Shown: positions 54,583 to 63,472 of the stretch, piece by piece | Numbering within the stretch: the stretch's first letter is position 1 | Layout: every line of letters starts with the position of its first letter | Program-made: the position numbers and the translations under genes | Assembly (NCBI GenBank): GCA_016699165.1 | Contig: CP064963.1 | Span: forward strand, 2,170,001-2,234,000 | Length of the DNA stretch: 64,000 nt | Reading direction: 5' to 3' | Source: Candidatus Melainabacteria bacterium | GTDB lineage: Bacteria; Cyanobacteriota; Vampirovibrionia; Obscuribacterales; Obscuribacteraceae | Notes under the pieces: model-generated | Seen by the model: the letters and a program-made list of their open reading frames with translations, nothing else | Database searches by the model: none | What the model was told of the DNA's origin: nothing

Positions 54583-55383
54583 ATGACGACACTAATTACT
54601 CCAACTGCCAACAACCAACAACAAGTTGCGCAGCCAGGAAACCAAACCCAGATGTATAAGCAGACCACTGTGTACAAACACATGGACTTGCTAGAGCACC
54701 TCATTGAGGATGCTGCCGGGTTCTATAAATACAAATTGATCAATGCCGATGACTTTCTCGATGTCCTCGATAAAGCTCGTGCAAGATTGCCCGAAGAATT
54801 GACCGACGCAGCCGATGTCCTTGCGCAGCGCGATAATTTGATGGCTGAAGCTCAGCGTCGCGCCGAGCAAATAATCGGCCAATCCAAAAGACAAGCTGAA
54901 GCAATGCTTCAAGAGTCAGAATTATTGAAAGCTGTTCAAGCCGAAGTTGAGCGCATCCGCAAACAAGTAGTCACTGAAATTGACCAAATGCGTCGCGAAG
55001 CTCTCTCTGAAGCAGAGCGCATTCGTATGGAAGCCGATGAAGATGCTCAACGCATCAAAGAAGGCGCCGACCATTACGCAGAAGCCGTTCTTACAAGAAT
55101 TGAAAGCGACATCGCTGTCATCACTCAGCATATTCAAGAGTCACACGGTATCGTCAAAAACGGTCAGCGTCTCTTGGGTCAAGCTAAGAGAACATCAAAT
55201 CTTGGTTTGAATGTTCAGATGCCGATGAATCCAACAAGCTCGATGCAAAACATGCAAGCAATGCAACCAAATCCACATCTGCAACAGCTTGCAAATCTGC
55301 AAAATCTGCAGTCAATGCAACAACCAATGCCTGGAGTATTTCCTCCAGCACAATTTAGCCCCGGACCAGGCAACACACCTTAG
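54583..55383 (+). CDS. Coiled-coil protein, DivIVA/ATPase-B-like
   Basis: 266 residues. After a Gln-rich start, a long coiled coil runs from about 75 to 195 (AEAQRRAEQIIGQSKRQAEA) with heptads rich in Ala, Glu, Gln and Arg. This resembles DivIVA-like and ATP-synthase-b-like proteins often found next to coaD. The tail is Met/Gln/Pro-rich (NPTSSMQNMQAMQPNPHLQQ). A structural or septum-linked role is inference. A perfect terminator follows. Confidence 0.75.
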   Translation: MTTLITPTANNQQQVAQPGNQTQMYKQTTVYKHMDLLEHLIEDAAGFYKYKLINADDFLDVLDKARARLPEELTDAADVLAQRDNLMAEAQRRAEQIIGQSKRQAEAMLQESELLKAVQAEVERIRKQVVTEIDQMRREALSEAERIRMEADEDAQRIKEGADHYAEAVLTRIESDIAVITQHIQESHGIVKNGQRLLGQAKRTSNLGLNVQMPMNPTSSMQNMQAMQPNPHLQQLANLQNLQSMQQPMPGVFPPAQFSPGPGNTP

Positions 55384-55405
55384 GTCTAAGGCAACAAACA
55401 AAATT

Positions 55406-55433
55406 AAAAACGCGGTGGTTACACCGCGTTTTT
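55406..55433. terminator. Perfect bidirectional terminator
   Basis: AAAAACGCGGTG (55406-55417) pairs perfectly with CACCGCGTTTTT (55422-55433) around GTTA. The A and T tracts make it work for the plus-strand unit and the minus-strand gene ending at 55454. Confidence 0.95.
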
Positions 55434-55453
55434 CGTATCCATTACTAGTTGAG

Positions 55454-56602
55454 TTAGGCGAATCTTCGTTTCTTCTTCTTGCTCTTAGAGGCTATCAGTT
55501 TGTGAACACTCTTATGCTTGCCACGAGCAATGTGGTGGCGTGAGTGGTGCTTCGAAATACGCACTCGAACTTTTGGCGCAAAAGCAGTTTCAGGAATAGA
55601 CATGGTGTCATTTTCAATCTGGTTATATGTAATCGCAGCCATTCTACGAATCAGATTGCTGGCCGAAGAATCGTTGCGACGACGTTGAACTTGAATAGCG
55701 ATACCAATGCGCTTACCACTACGGGTGGTGACAATGCCAGCATCACCAACCATGATACCGATAGTGCCGGTCTTGTGAATTATTTCAGCTGCCGGATCAA
55801 TTGCTCCTATGCCTTGCGGCAACATCGAGCGATTTTTGCAATGCCCCATAAGCTCATACATGAAAGTCTTGCTTTCTTCGTTAATCACATCACCCTTGTC
55901 GATGCGAGCCATCAAAAAGACCTGGTCATAAGGACAGGTAAGGTTAGTACCTTCGATGTCGACCAGATAGTTGTTTATCTTGGTCTCTCTCATTCCCCAT
56001 TTTTTGAATTCACGATTGAGCTTTGATTTGCCGCCCAAATAATCAATCAGCATGTTGGTGGCAGTATTGTCCGATATAGTCATCATCAGCTGCGCTGCCT
56101 GACGTGCCGAAATTTTGGTGCCTAATTTGCGCCACTGCAAATGACCAGAGCCACTCGTCACCACTTCTTTTGTGATTTCGAGCATATCGTCAAGACTGGC
56201 TTCACCACGTTCGCACGCAGTTAGCAAACTCACAAGAATTGGAACTTTGATGATACTAGCGGCGGAGAATGCCTTGTTTCCATTCACATCGACATACTCG
56301 CCCGTGTCCAAATCGATGGCATATATACCAGCTATGCTGGTTTTAGATTTATTCATGTTGACCAGTTCTTCGCTCAATTGCGAAAGCTCGTTTGTGGGCT
56401 CAAACGGAGCCTCAATGGGAGCTTCTGGCTTCATAGTTGGGTCGGCTTGAATGCCTTGCTGACTAACCCAAATCTGGGTAAAGGCTATGGAGCCTGCAAA
56501 AACCATGTATTTAATCAACCTCTGACCCGGAGGCAGAGGGCGTTTTTTGCGAGGCTTTTGGGAAGTTACTTTCTTACTAAATTTCTTCAGGATGCCAATC
56601 AT
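55454..56602 (-). CDS. Class A beta-lactamase-fold serine hydrolase
   Basis: 382 residues. A basic start, one membrane helix or signal anchor (about 30-50) and a beta-lactamase-2-type domain (about 75-340): S-x-x-K in ASIIKVP, SDN in MTISDNTATN and KTG in HKTGTIG. The omega-loop E-x-x-L-N of true class A lactamases is not visible; the region reads YLVDIEGTNLT. A role in peptidoglycan or peptide hydrolysis is therefore as likely as beta-lactam resistance. The C-terminal 40 residues are very basic (HHSRHHIARGKHKS), which could bind cell-wall or nucleic-acid polymers. Confidence 0.82.
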   Translation of the reverse strand: MIGILKKFSKKVTSQKPRKKRPLPPGQRLIKYMVFAGSIAFTQIWVSQQGIQADPTMKPEAPIEAPFEPTNELSQLSEELVNMNKSKTSIAGIYAIDLDTGEYVDVNGNKAFSAASIIKVPILVSLLTACERGEASLDDMLEITKEVVTSGSGHLQWRKLGTKISARQAAQLMMTISDNTATNMLIDYLGGKSKLNREFKKWGMRETKINNYLVDIEGTNLTCPYDQVFLMARIDKGDVINEESKTFMYELMGHCKNRSMLPQGIGAIDPAAEIIHKTGTIGIMVGDAGIVTTRSGKRIGIAIQVQRRRNDSSASNLIRRMAAITYNQIENDTMSIPETAFAPKVRVRISKHHSRHHIARGKHKSVHKLIASKSKKKKRRFA

Positions 56603-56668
56603 TAACCACGACCGCTACTAAGAAAACCACAAAAATAAAACGAGGATTTTACTATTCTAGTTCAAGAT

Positions 56669-57673
56669 TCAAGATAAAGCTTCTGTTTCAGATGAAATTT
56701 TAGGTTTGCCTCTAGGGACAAACAGATATGCAGCAAGACCCACAGCAGTAGCCAGACTCACAAGAATTTTGGCATTAACCGGCAAATCGGTTCTGGGAGA
56801 AACAAAACCTTCAATAGAGCCTGCAATAAGGAGCATAGGCACCGTTCCAGCAAAAATACCAAATGCGATGCGAGCACCAACTTTTAATGAATCTGGCCAC
56901 CTTAGTTTTCCAGGAAAAAGCATATGCTTGCCCAAAAGCAGTCCAGCACCACCACTTATAAAGATAGCGCTCAATTCGAGCACGCCATGTCCTGCCACAA
57001 ATGCCATCAGGGGTAATGCCATGCCATGTAACTGGCAGACACCAAATGTACTACCAATAGACATCCCATTAACAATCAAGATATAGATGGTGCCAAATCC
57101 AAAGGTTATTCCAAGCACAAAAGCAAGAATAGAAACGCGAATATTATTGGTGGCAATCATGCCAAAAGCAGTAGGACTTTGATCTTGCGCAGCATCAGTC
57201 CACATGTGCTTCTTCTCAATCATGTCCCACAAATCTTCGCTCACGATAGGCTCGCCTTTTTTGATTTCGAGCTGAGCAAAAGTGGGATCTTTCTGCACCA
57301 TAAAATATGAGCCGACGCATGGAATGGTGAAAAGCAAAAATCCAAGCGCAATGTACAAAATATTCTGACGTACTAAAAAAGGAAAACCGACCCATAAAAA
57401 GTGGAACAAGTCCTTCCACCGGTTTTTGTCCCTCTGATACACTTGATTGTGCGCGCGCACCACCAGATTGTTCAAATAGCCCTCGACCTCAGCCCCCAGT
57501 TTAAGCGCCCGTGCCCTCGACAAGTCCGCCGAAGTCACTCTATAAAGTCGTCCAAGGTCTTTCAATTGAGTATTGTCAAGCTTGCCAATGCCAGAGCGGT
57601 CGAGGATTTTCAACAAATCCTCAAGTGTGGTCCATTCAGGTTTTCTTTGACTAATCCAGCGTTCTAAGTTCAT
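56669..57673 (-). CDS. SpoIIM-like (DUF95) membrane protein
   Basis: 334 residues. A cytoplasmic N-terminal helical part (about 1-95) is followed by five to six membrane helices with the family block NNIRVSILAFVLGITFGFGT and NGMSIGSTFG, then HGVLELSAIFISGGAGLLLG. SpoIIM-like proteins of non-sporulating bacteria accompany RDD, DUF58 and MoxR genes and are thought to act at the envelope. Here the RDD partner is divergent, separated by seven bases. Confidence 0.87.
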   Translation of the reverse strand: MNLERWISQRKPEWTTLEDLLKILDRSGIGKLDNTQLKDLGRLYRVTSADLSRARALKLGAEVEGYLNNLVVRAHNQVYQRDKNRWKDLFHFLWVGFPFLVRQNILYIALGFLLFTIPCVGSYFMVQKDPTFAQLEIKKGEPIVSEDLWDMIEKKHMWTDAAQDQSPTAFGMIATNNIRVSILAFVLGITFGFGTIYILIVNGMSIGSTFGVCQLHGMALPLMAFVAGHGVLELSAIFISGGAGLLLGKHMLFPGKLRWPDSLKVGARIAFGIFAGTVPMLLIAGSIEGFVSPRTDLPVNAKILVSLATAVGLAAYLFVPRGKPKISSETEALS

Positions 57674-57680
57674 TCAAATT

Positions 57681-58463
57681 ATGATTAAGCCCGACTATTC
57701 GATTTCTACCCCTGAAAATGTCGACCTACACCTTGAGTTGGCCGGATTGGGCAATCGCATCCTGGCAGCCCTCATAGACCAGATAATACAAGCCCTTACC
57801 ATGCTGGCATTTGTGATCATAATGTTGCTTATCTGCCTGGGCATCGACAAAATGGGACTGCCCACCGAAACCAAAAGCAAAGTCTTTGTTTATATTGGCA
57901 TGTTTGCCATCTTCGTCATTTTCATAATACATACTGGCTACAGCATCCTTTTTGAAGGTCTCTGGCAAGGTCAAACCCCGGGCAAGCGCCTCACCCATAT
58001 TAGGGTGGTCGAAGCTAACGGACAACCGATAAGCTGGCCCTCAGTCTTCATTCGCAACCTCATACGCATGATTGATACAGGCCTTGCGTTCATCGGACTT
58101 TTAATCATGCTCATCGACCGCCACGAGCGCAGACTTGGCGACATGGCTGCCGGCACCATTGTCATTCGCGAGCGCACCCAGGATATTTCGCTAGACAAAA
58201 TTGATTTGGAAACTAGCCCCAAAGCTGATCAACTGCTCGACATCGGTCGACTCAGTCCACAGGACTACGACCTTCTGCTTCAATTTTTGCGCCGGCGCAA
58301 AAAACTAGCCGTTGAGTATCGCCCAAAACTTGCCGTGCAACTTGAAACTTATCTTCGTGACAAGCTTGACCGCAAGATGCAAAGCGACGAAACAATGAAA
58401 GCAAAGCCCGAAGAGTTTCTCGAAATTGTTTACGCGTCCTATCAAGAACGCGCTAACAGCTAA
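57681..58463 (+). CDS. RDD-family membrane protein
   Basis: 260 residues. The RDD signature is spread over LAGLGNRILAALIDQIIQAL (about 16-35), GQTPGKRLTHIRVVE (with the Arg) and MLIDRHERRLGDMAAGTIVI (about 143-162). Three to four membrane helices lie between. The C-terminal 90 residues are soluble and helical. Function unknown, often in envelope or transport contexts. The ATG lies seven bases from the SpoIIM-like start, so the promoters must overlap the opposite coding regions. Confidence 0.88.
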   Translation: MIKPDYSISTPENVDLHLELAGLGNRILAALIDQIIQALTMLAFVIIMLLICLGIDKMGLPTETKSKVFVYIGMFAIFVIFIIHTGYSILFEGLWQGQTPGKRLTHIRVVEANGQPISWPSVFIRNLIRMIDTGLAFIGLLIMLIDRHERRLGDMAAGTIVIRERTQDISLDKIDLETSPKADQLLDIGRLSPQDYDLLLQFLRRRKKLAVEYRPKLAVQLETYLRDKLDRKMQSDETMKAKPEEFLEIVYASYQERANS

Positions 58464-58472
58464 TTTGAATTT

Positions 58473-59591
58473 CTATCGCTCTTCGATTGGAACGTATTTA
58501 AGATCCATCAGTCCGATGTAATCGGCATCTGGTCTAATCAGCTTGTTATTGGCGTACTGCTCAAGAATGTGAGCGGTCCAACCCGAGATTCTGGCAATAG
58601 CAAAAATTGGGGTAAACAGGTCATCGGCAATACCCAACTGGTAGTACACAGATGCCGAGTAGAAGTCGACGTTTGCATTTAAGCCTTTGTCCTTTTTGAC
58701 AAGGTCTTGAATTTTTACCGACATGTCATAGAACTTGGTGTCACCTTTCATTTTGCCGAGCTCTTCGGACATTTTTTTGAGGTGAACGGCGCGTGGATCG
58801 AGTGTGTGATACACGCGGTGACCAAAGCCCATGACCTTTTTCTTGTCTACGAGCATTTTAGCGATATAAGGCTCAACATTGTCGACAGTGCCGATATCGA
58901 GAAGCATTCTGATCACTTCCTGATTAGCTCCGCCGTGAAGAGGTCCTTTAAGAGCGCCAATAGCGGCAACGACAGCAGAGTGCATGTCAGTCAAAGTACC
59001 CGCAGCTACGCGAGCGGCAAAAGTCGATGCGTTGAAGCTGTGCTCAGCATGAAGAACAAGTGCGACATCAAGAGATTTTGTCGCGACCGGATCTGGCTCT
59101 TTGCCAGCGTGAAGAAGGTGGAGGAAACTGCCAGCGGTGCTGTGCTCAGCCTTAGGCTTGACGCACTCGCGACCGTTTCTGATACAGTCCCAATAAGCAA
59201 CGATTGTGGGGAACTGGGCTGTGAGCTTGATTGCTTTGCGAATGTTAGCTTTGCTATCCATATCTTCAGCATCAGGATCGTACATCGAAAGCATGGATAC
59301 TGCGGTTCTGAGCACTTCCATCGGGACAGCGTCCTTAGGGAAGGACTTCATCATTTTGGTCACTTCGTCTGGAATGGCTCTGTTAGCGCCAAGCTCTTCT
59401 TTGAGAGTCTCGAGCTCTTTCTTGCGCGGCAAGCGACCGTTCCACAAAAGATAGACGACTTCTTCGTAATTGGATTTCTCAGCCAATTCGTGAATGTCGT
59501 AACCCTGGTAAATCAGTTTTCCTTCATCGCCCAAAATTTCACAAATTTTTGAAGATGCGGCTACTACGTTTTCCAGACCTGCATTGACCAT
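58473..59591 (-). CDS. gltA: Citrate synthase
   Basis: 372 residues, the short form. Signatures are LHAEHSFNAST with a catalytic His, GPLHGGANQEV (second His), MGFGHRVYHTLDPRA and NVDFYSASVYYQLGI with the catalytic Asp. It joins acetyl-CoA and oxaloacetate at the entry of the citric acid cycle. ATG 59591 is preferred to TTG 59624, with GGAAAC upstream. No other cycle gene is in the window. Confidence 0.95.
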   Translation of the reverse strand: MVNAGLENVVAASSKICEILGDEGKLIYQGYDIHELAEKSNYEEVVYLLWNGRLPRKKELETLKEELGANRAIPDEVTKMMKSFPKDAVPMEVLRTAVSMLSMYDPDAEDMDSKANIRKAIKLTAQFPTIVAYWDCIRNGRECVKPKAEHSTAGSFLHLLHAGKEPDPVATKSLDVALVLHAEHSFNASTFAARVAAGTLTDMHSAVVAAIGALKGPLHGGANQEVIRMLLDIGTVDNVEPYIAKMLVDKKKVMGFGHRVYHTLDPRAVHLKKMSEELGKMKGDTKFYDMSVKIQDLVKKDKGLNANVDFYSASVYYQLGIADDLFTPIFAIARISGWTAHILEQYANNKLIRPDADYIGLMDLKYVPIEER

Positions 59592-59737
59592 AGTTGTTTC
59601 CAAGCTCCTCTCGGCTCCTTCCAATCTACTTTGGAGATTAATACTGGATTTTATACACCAAATGACAACATTTCGCGGGCAATCATAGTGTTATCTTCAT
59701 TGTGTTGGCGAGAAATCAGTGTTTTTTCGGATAAGAA

Positions 59738-61966
59738 ATGGCTAAATTTAAAGACATTTCAGACATTTCACCAAAAGCCGAACTGCAAGACCTTGATAGC
59801 GCCACAGCATTTGTTGACATCCTGGCAAGACACGGCTTCAACTCACTAAATAAATGTATCTGGCTAGGGGCTTGTTATTGTCTTGCAGCTCGCGCTGTTC
59901 GCCCCGCAAAGCTGGACCAGGTAAGCCTTTCATTGATCAATTCTCTATCGCCTGATTGTGCAGTCGATTCAAGCCCGCTTGCTTTGAGCATCGGTCAATA
60001 TTTAGATGAACTTGCTTCTAACTTTGGTCCCACTCAATCGCTCAAGCTAGATTTGCCTCTCAGCCCAGAATTTTTTCATTGCCTTCTTCCAGCCTGGATT
60101 TTTCAAATATTGACTCAGAGCGAAGGCAAGACTACTTATACAGAGGCTCGGCAGTCTAGATCTTTTGACGAACTACCAAGACTCACTCAGTGGTTTACGC
60201 CGTGTTGGGTGTCCTCTTACCTTGCCGACCAAGTCATTTCTTCCAAAACCGAAACTTTTCTTGACCCTGCCTGTGGTGGCGGTCATATTCTGGTCGAAGC
60301 TCTAAAGTCATTTTGCAAGAAAAACCAACTTAGCCCAAGTCGTGCTCTGGAGCGAATTTCGGGATTAGATATTGAGCCAGCTTTGATCAAATTATCTGCA
60401 CTTTCACTTTATTTGTGCGCTTTAGATTTAAACAATCACAAACTCGATTCAACTCTTCCACTCGCCAATTTATTTTGTATCGAATCGCAAGATGCCGAAT
60501 TAGGAAGTTTGATTCTAGGCTTAGAGAATTCGACCTACTCTCTTGTTCGGTACGACAACACTAAACTTGAAGCATCGTCTTTGCCAATGAACTTTGATGC
60601 GATTGCAGCAAACCCGCCTTATTTAGGCTACAGATTAATGCCGAAGAAAATGGTGGCATTTTTGCGCCAAGAATATAAAGATGCACATTACGACATGTAT
60701 TCGGCCTTTCTTGAACTGGCATCTAGACTTATTAATCAATCTGGAAAAATTTCTTTTATTTGTCAGCAAAGTTTTCTGAGCATCACACGATATGAATTGC
60801 TGCGCAAAAAACTATTATCCAGTTACAATTTCACTTCACTTGTAAGCCTGGGCTCAGGCGCTTTTCAATCTCGAAGCGGCGAGAAAGTAAGCAGTGTTAT
60901 TGTCACGCTCGAACATTCAAAACAAAATTATGACCTATCGCATATTGATCTGCGCGACCAGGCATGTAAACGCATTGCTTTGAAAACGGGCATAAACTCT
61001 ATGCCTTCAAAATTAATACTGGGCAAAGAAATGGAAGAAACTAGTCGACTTATTGCAGGAACGCCAATTCTTCCAGACTGCCCTCAAGATGTTGCTCAGC
61101 TCTTTTCACGACTGCCTCAACTGGATCATAAAGAGCATGGCATCACAGTTACAAACGGTATGTTCACTTGCGATAATAAGCGCTTCGTAAAACATTTTAG
61201 CGAAATAAAAGACTTCGAAAAAGACGATTTTGTACCTTACGATAAAGGTGGCGGACAAAAATGGTTTGCGACCACGCCATACAGATTGTGGTGGAAAGAC
61301 CAGGGTGAGTCTATTCGAACGTTACGAGTGGAGCGCGGACAATCAAAGACACTGCCTGGTGAAGATTTTTATTTTAAGCAGGGCATTACATATTCTTATA
61401 TAGGAACGCGCGGATTCAAGGCTCGCTTATTGAGCCCAGGCAGCGTGTTCGACATAGCAAGCTCATCTTTATTCTGTAAAGACGAAACAAAGTTGAATTA
61501 CTTGCTTGGATTTTTGAATTCTTCGCTTGTAGTTTTCATCCTTGGACAGTTGAACCCGACTGTCAATTTTCAAATTGGAGACATTCGACGAACTCCGTAC
61601 TGCAAGCCAAATTCGAAAGTAGTTGGCGAGATGAATACACTCGTTTCGAAATCAATTGAACTGGCATCGATATTCGACCAAATCAATCCTGACTCACCAG
61701 CCTTTGATCCTGATCTAGAGCTTTTGAGTGGAAAGCCAACTCTTGAGCGAGTTTCTGCCATGGTAAAAGATTTGAACCGGCAAGAAAAACAACTACAAAA
61801 TCAAATCGATGAAATAGTCTTTGAACTGTATCTAGTATCATCAAATACAAGACAACGTATCAAAGAAAACTACTGGGTTAGGAATTCTGGGCGCTTTCTG
61901 ACTGAGCCGTCTGAATCTTTTGTTCGAAAGCTGACGGATCGCAGTCGGTCCCTTCTAAAAACATAA
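59738..61966 (+). CDS. Solitary adenine-specific DNA methyltransferase, PglX-like
   Basis: 742 residues. An unrecognised N-terminal 150 residues is followed by SAM motif I FLDPACGGGHIL (Asp176) and motif IV NPPYLGYR (292-295), with YDMYSAFLELASRLI after it. The C-terminal part has GGGQKWF, an FKQGITYSYIG element and LNPTVNFQIGDI, all seen in PglX of BREX and in Eco57I-type enzymes. It is shorter than PglX (about 1200) and no other BREX or restriction gene is visible nearby. It should methylate adenine N6, either in a solitary role or as part of a larger system outside the window. It is 59 bases upstream of mqsR. Confidence 0.85.
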   Translation: MAKFKDISDISPKAELQDLDSATAFVDILARHGFNSLNKCIWLGACYCLAARAVRPAKLDQVSLSLINSLSPDCAVDSSPLALSIGQYLDELASNFGPTQSLKLDLPLSPEFFHCLLPAWIFQILTQSEGKTTYTEARQSRSFDELPRLTQWFTPCWVSSYLADQVISSKTETFLDPACGGGHILVEALKSFCKKNQLSPSRALERISGLDIEPALIKLSALSLYLCALDLNNHKLDSTLPLANLFCIESQDAELGSLILGLENSTYSLVRYDNTKLEASSLPMNFDAIAANPPYLGYRLMPKKMVAFLRQEYKDAHYDMYSAFLELASRLINQSGKISFICQQSFLSITRYELLRKKLLSSYNFTSLVSLGSGAFQSRSGEKVSSVIVTLEHSKQNYDLSHIDLRDQACKRIALKTGINSMPSKLILGKEMEETSRLIAGTPILPDCPQDVAQLFSRLPQLDHKEHGITVTNGMFTCDNKRFVKHFSEIKDFEKDDFVPYDKGGGQKWFATTPYRLWWKDQGESIRTLRVERGQSKTLPGEDFYFKQGITYSYIGTRGFKARLLSPGSVFDIASSSLFCKDETKLNYLLGFLNSSLVVFILGQLNPTVNFQIGDIRRTPYCKPNSKVVGEMNTLVSKSIELASIFDQINPDSPAFDPDLELLSGKPTLERVSAMVKDLNRQEKQLQNQIDEIVFELYLVSSNTRQRIKENYWVRNSGRFLTEPSESFVRKLTDRSRSLLKT

Positions 61967-61972
61967 ATGGCT

Positions 61973-62019
61973 TTAACCTCATTAACCTACTAGCCAAATT
62001 TAACCAAGTAGGTTATAGT
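61973..62019 (+). promoter_or_regulatory. mqsRA promoter and operator
   Basis: TAACCTACT (61983-61991) is inverted as AGTAGGTTA (62007-62015), holding the AACCT/AGGTT half-sites known for MqsA; a further direct copy TTAACCT lies at 61973-61979. The -10 box TATAGT (62014-62019) abuts the operator. With that box, transcription should start at about 62025-62026, on or next to the ATG of mqsR, and no ribosome-binding site is present. Confidence 0.6.
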
Positions 62020-62025
62020 GGTTTA

Positions 62026-62322
62026 ATGGAAAAGAAAAGCCCTCATTATCTATTGAGTGACGTAAAGGCTTTGGCTCAAAAAGACCGAGTTCATGCGTCT
62101 CATGCTGCTCTAAAAAGTGCGGCGATCTTAGGATTTTCTTTAGCTGATATGAAATATGTAATTCTCAATCTGGAAACCAATGATTTTTATAAAAGTATGA
62201 CAAGTTATCGAGATAGTAAACTCTGGCAAGATGTATACCGATTTCCAGCCATAGATGTGGACATATATTTGAAAATTCAAATTCTAGAAAACCTCGTAAT
62301 AATCTCCTTCAAGGAAGTTTGA
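62026..62322 (+). CDS. mqsR: MqsR-type mRNA interferase toxin
   Basis: 98 residues, the same as the E. coli protein. The four active-site residues known for MqsR are present at the same positions: Lys56, Gln68, Tyr81 and Lys96 (in DFYKSM, LWQDVY, YLKI and SFKE). It cleaves mRNA, mostly at GCU sites in E. coli. The stop TGA sits within the ribosome-binding region of mqsA, so the two genes are coupled, toxin first, as in E. coli. Confidence 0.95.
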   Translation: MEKKSPHYLLSDVKALAQKDRVHASHAALKSAAILGFSLADMKYVILNLETNDFYKSMTSYRDSKLWQDVYRFPAIDVDIYLKIQILENLVIISFKEV

Positions 62323-62324
62323 AA

Positions 62325-62786
62325 ATGAAATGTTTATTTTGCGGGAAAGCAAAAATGATAAGAGGCGTTAAGGACGTCACCTACACCTATAAGGGTCAAA
62401 CTACCATCATCCCGAAAGTCGGTGGTGAATACTGTCCAGAGTGCGATGAATCAATCCATTCGGGAGAAGAATCCGAATACCTGAGCGACTCTATGCTTTC
62501 ATTCAACAAGGAAGTAAATTCAGAATCGGTCGATCCAGAATTCATAGTCAAAACTCGCAAAAAACTTAGGCTTGACCAACGAGAAGCGGCTGAAATTTTT
62601 GGTGGCGGTGCCAATGCATTTTCCAGGTATGAAACAGGTAAAACTCGGCCGCCTGTGGCTTTAGTACAACTTTTAAAATTATTGAATAGTCACCCTGAGT
62701 TACTCGAAGAGTTGAGACCACCTTCAAAATTGAAAGAAATTGCCAGTACTTCCAGACGTAAATTAAAACGAAGAACACGTTCGTGA
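62325..62786 (+). CDS. mqsA: MqsA-type antitoxin and repressor
   Basis: 153 residues. Starting at ATG 62325 (AAGGAAG seven bases before) puts the zinc ligands at Cys3, Cys6, Cys37 and Cys40, exactly as in E. coli MqsA; a TTG at 62319 would shift them. The C-terminal helix-turn-helix has EFIVKTRKKLRLDQREAAEI and GGGANAFSRYE with Asn97 and Arg101, the DNA-contact residues. The basic tail (about 140-153) is longer than in E. coli. It neutralises MqsR and represses the operon through the palindrome upstream. Confidence 0.96.
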   Translation: MKCLFCGKAKMIRGVKDVTYTYKGQTTIIPKVGGEYCPECDESIHSGEESEYLSDSMLSFNKEVNSESVDPEFIVKTRKKLRLDQREAAEIFGGGANAFSRYETGKTRPPVALVQLLKLLNSHPELLEELRPPSKLKEIASTSRRKLKRRTRS

Positions 62787-62923
62787 CGAATTAGGGCTCT
62801 GAATCAACCGCTGCGCCATTGATGACGCGAAGGTCAGAATCATTAAACTTCTCATATTGAGTGACCTCACAATTCGCAAAGGGAAAATACTTTTCAATAA
62901 TAGCTTTAATGGGGGCTGACTTC

Positions 62924-63016
62924 ATGTTCGAAAAATTCACTGAAGATGCAGTGCTCGCAACTATGTTGGCAAGGAAACTAGGCAGAAATGTACAACTGGA
63001 GTGCCGCAGAATTTGA
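62924..63016 (+). CDS. Short ORF resembling the ClpC N-terminus
   Basis: 30 codons. MFEKFTEDAVLATMLARKLG resembles the first residues of ClpC ([20 protein letters not shown]). GGGGG eight bases upstream would support translation. It ends at once in TGA and overlaps the next ORF in another frame. It may be the relic of a Clp-N gene, a coincidence, or the true start of a frameshifted gene. Confidence 0.25.
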   Translation: MFEKFTEDAVLATMLARKLGRNVQLECRRI

Positions 63017-63389
63017 AGATACCGATTTAGCAAAAAAGTATCAGTTCGAATTATGCAATACAACCGAACACACCTTTTGGTATTTCAGCTGCACCAATGC
63101 CACCAAAGTTGTTGTTGGATTTGAAAAAAACTCCAATGACTCATATACAAAGATGATTCTCTCGAGAGAAGACGCAGCGCCAACTTCAGAAGATTTTGAT
63201 GTTATGTTTGAATTTCTTACATACTTTGTTTTCAGCGGAGATCAATCTGTCTCGGAATCCGAAATTGCAAAACTAAAAGAGTGTTTTGATTCTCGCAAAT
63301 TTCCAGTTTTCATTGGTAAATATCGCATTTCGCCGAGTAACGAAAGGCATGAAGGATATGAGTGCGTCAAACGTCTCGTGGACGAATGA
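62988..63389 (+). CDS. Protein of unknown function
   Basis: 133 residues, acidic and aromatic-rich (EHTFWYFSCTNATKVVVGFE), with no membrane segment or known domain. AGG six bases before the ATG gives modest support. It overlaps a 30-codon ORF in another frame and a minus-strand ORF, so the assignment is unsure. It is convergent with the gene at the window edge. Confidence 0.4.
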   Translation: MYNWSAAEFEDTDLAKKYQFELCNTTEHTFWYFSCTNATKVVVGFEKNSNDSYTKMILSREDAAPTSEDFDVMFEFLTYFVFSGDQSVSESEIAKLKECFDSRKFPVFIGKYRISPSNERHEGYECVKRLVDE

Positions 63390-63472
63390 AGTTATGGAAA
63401 CATGGTCCTTAGACCTCAAATCAATCAAATAAACAGCACCATTAGTAGTGGCACCGGCGAAGTTAACGAGCG

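Noticed and set aside
58707..59552. A 281-residue plus-strand frame opposite citrate synthase
   Set aside because: The minus strand encodes citrate synthase with all its active-site motifs; the plus frame is a shadow.
62791..63063. A 90-residue minus-strand frame
   Set aside because: No ribosome-binding site and heavy overlap with two plus-strand ORFs. The composition is not implausible, so it is not excluded for good.
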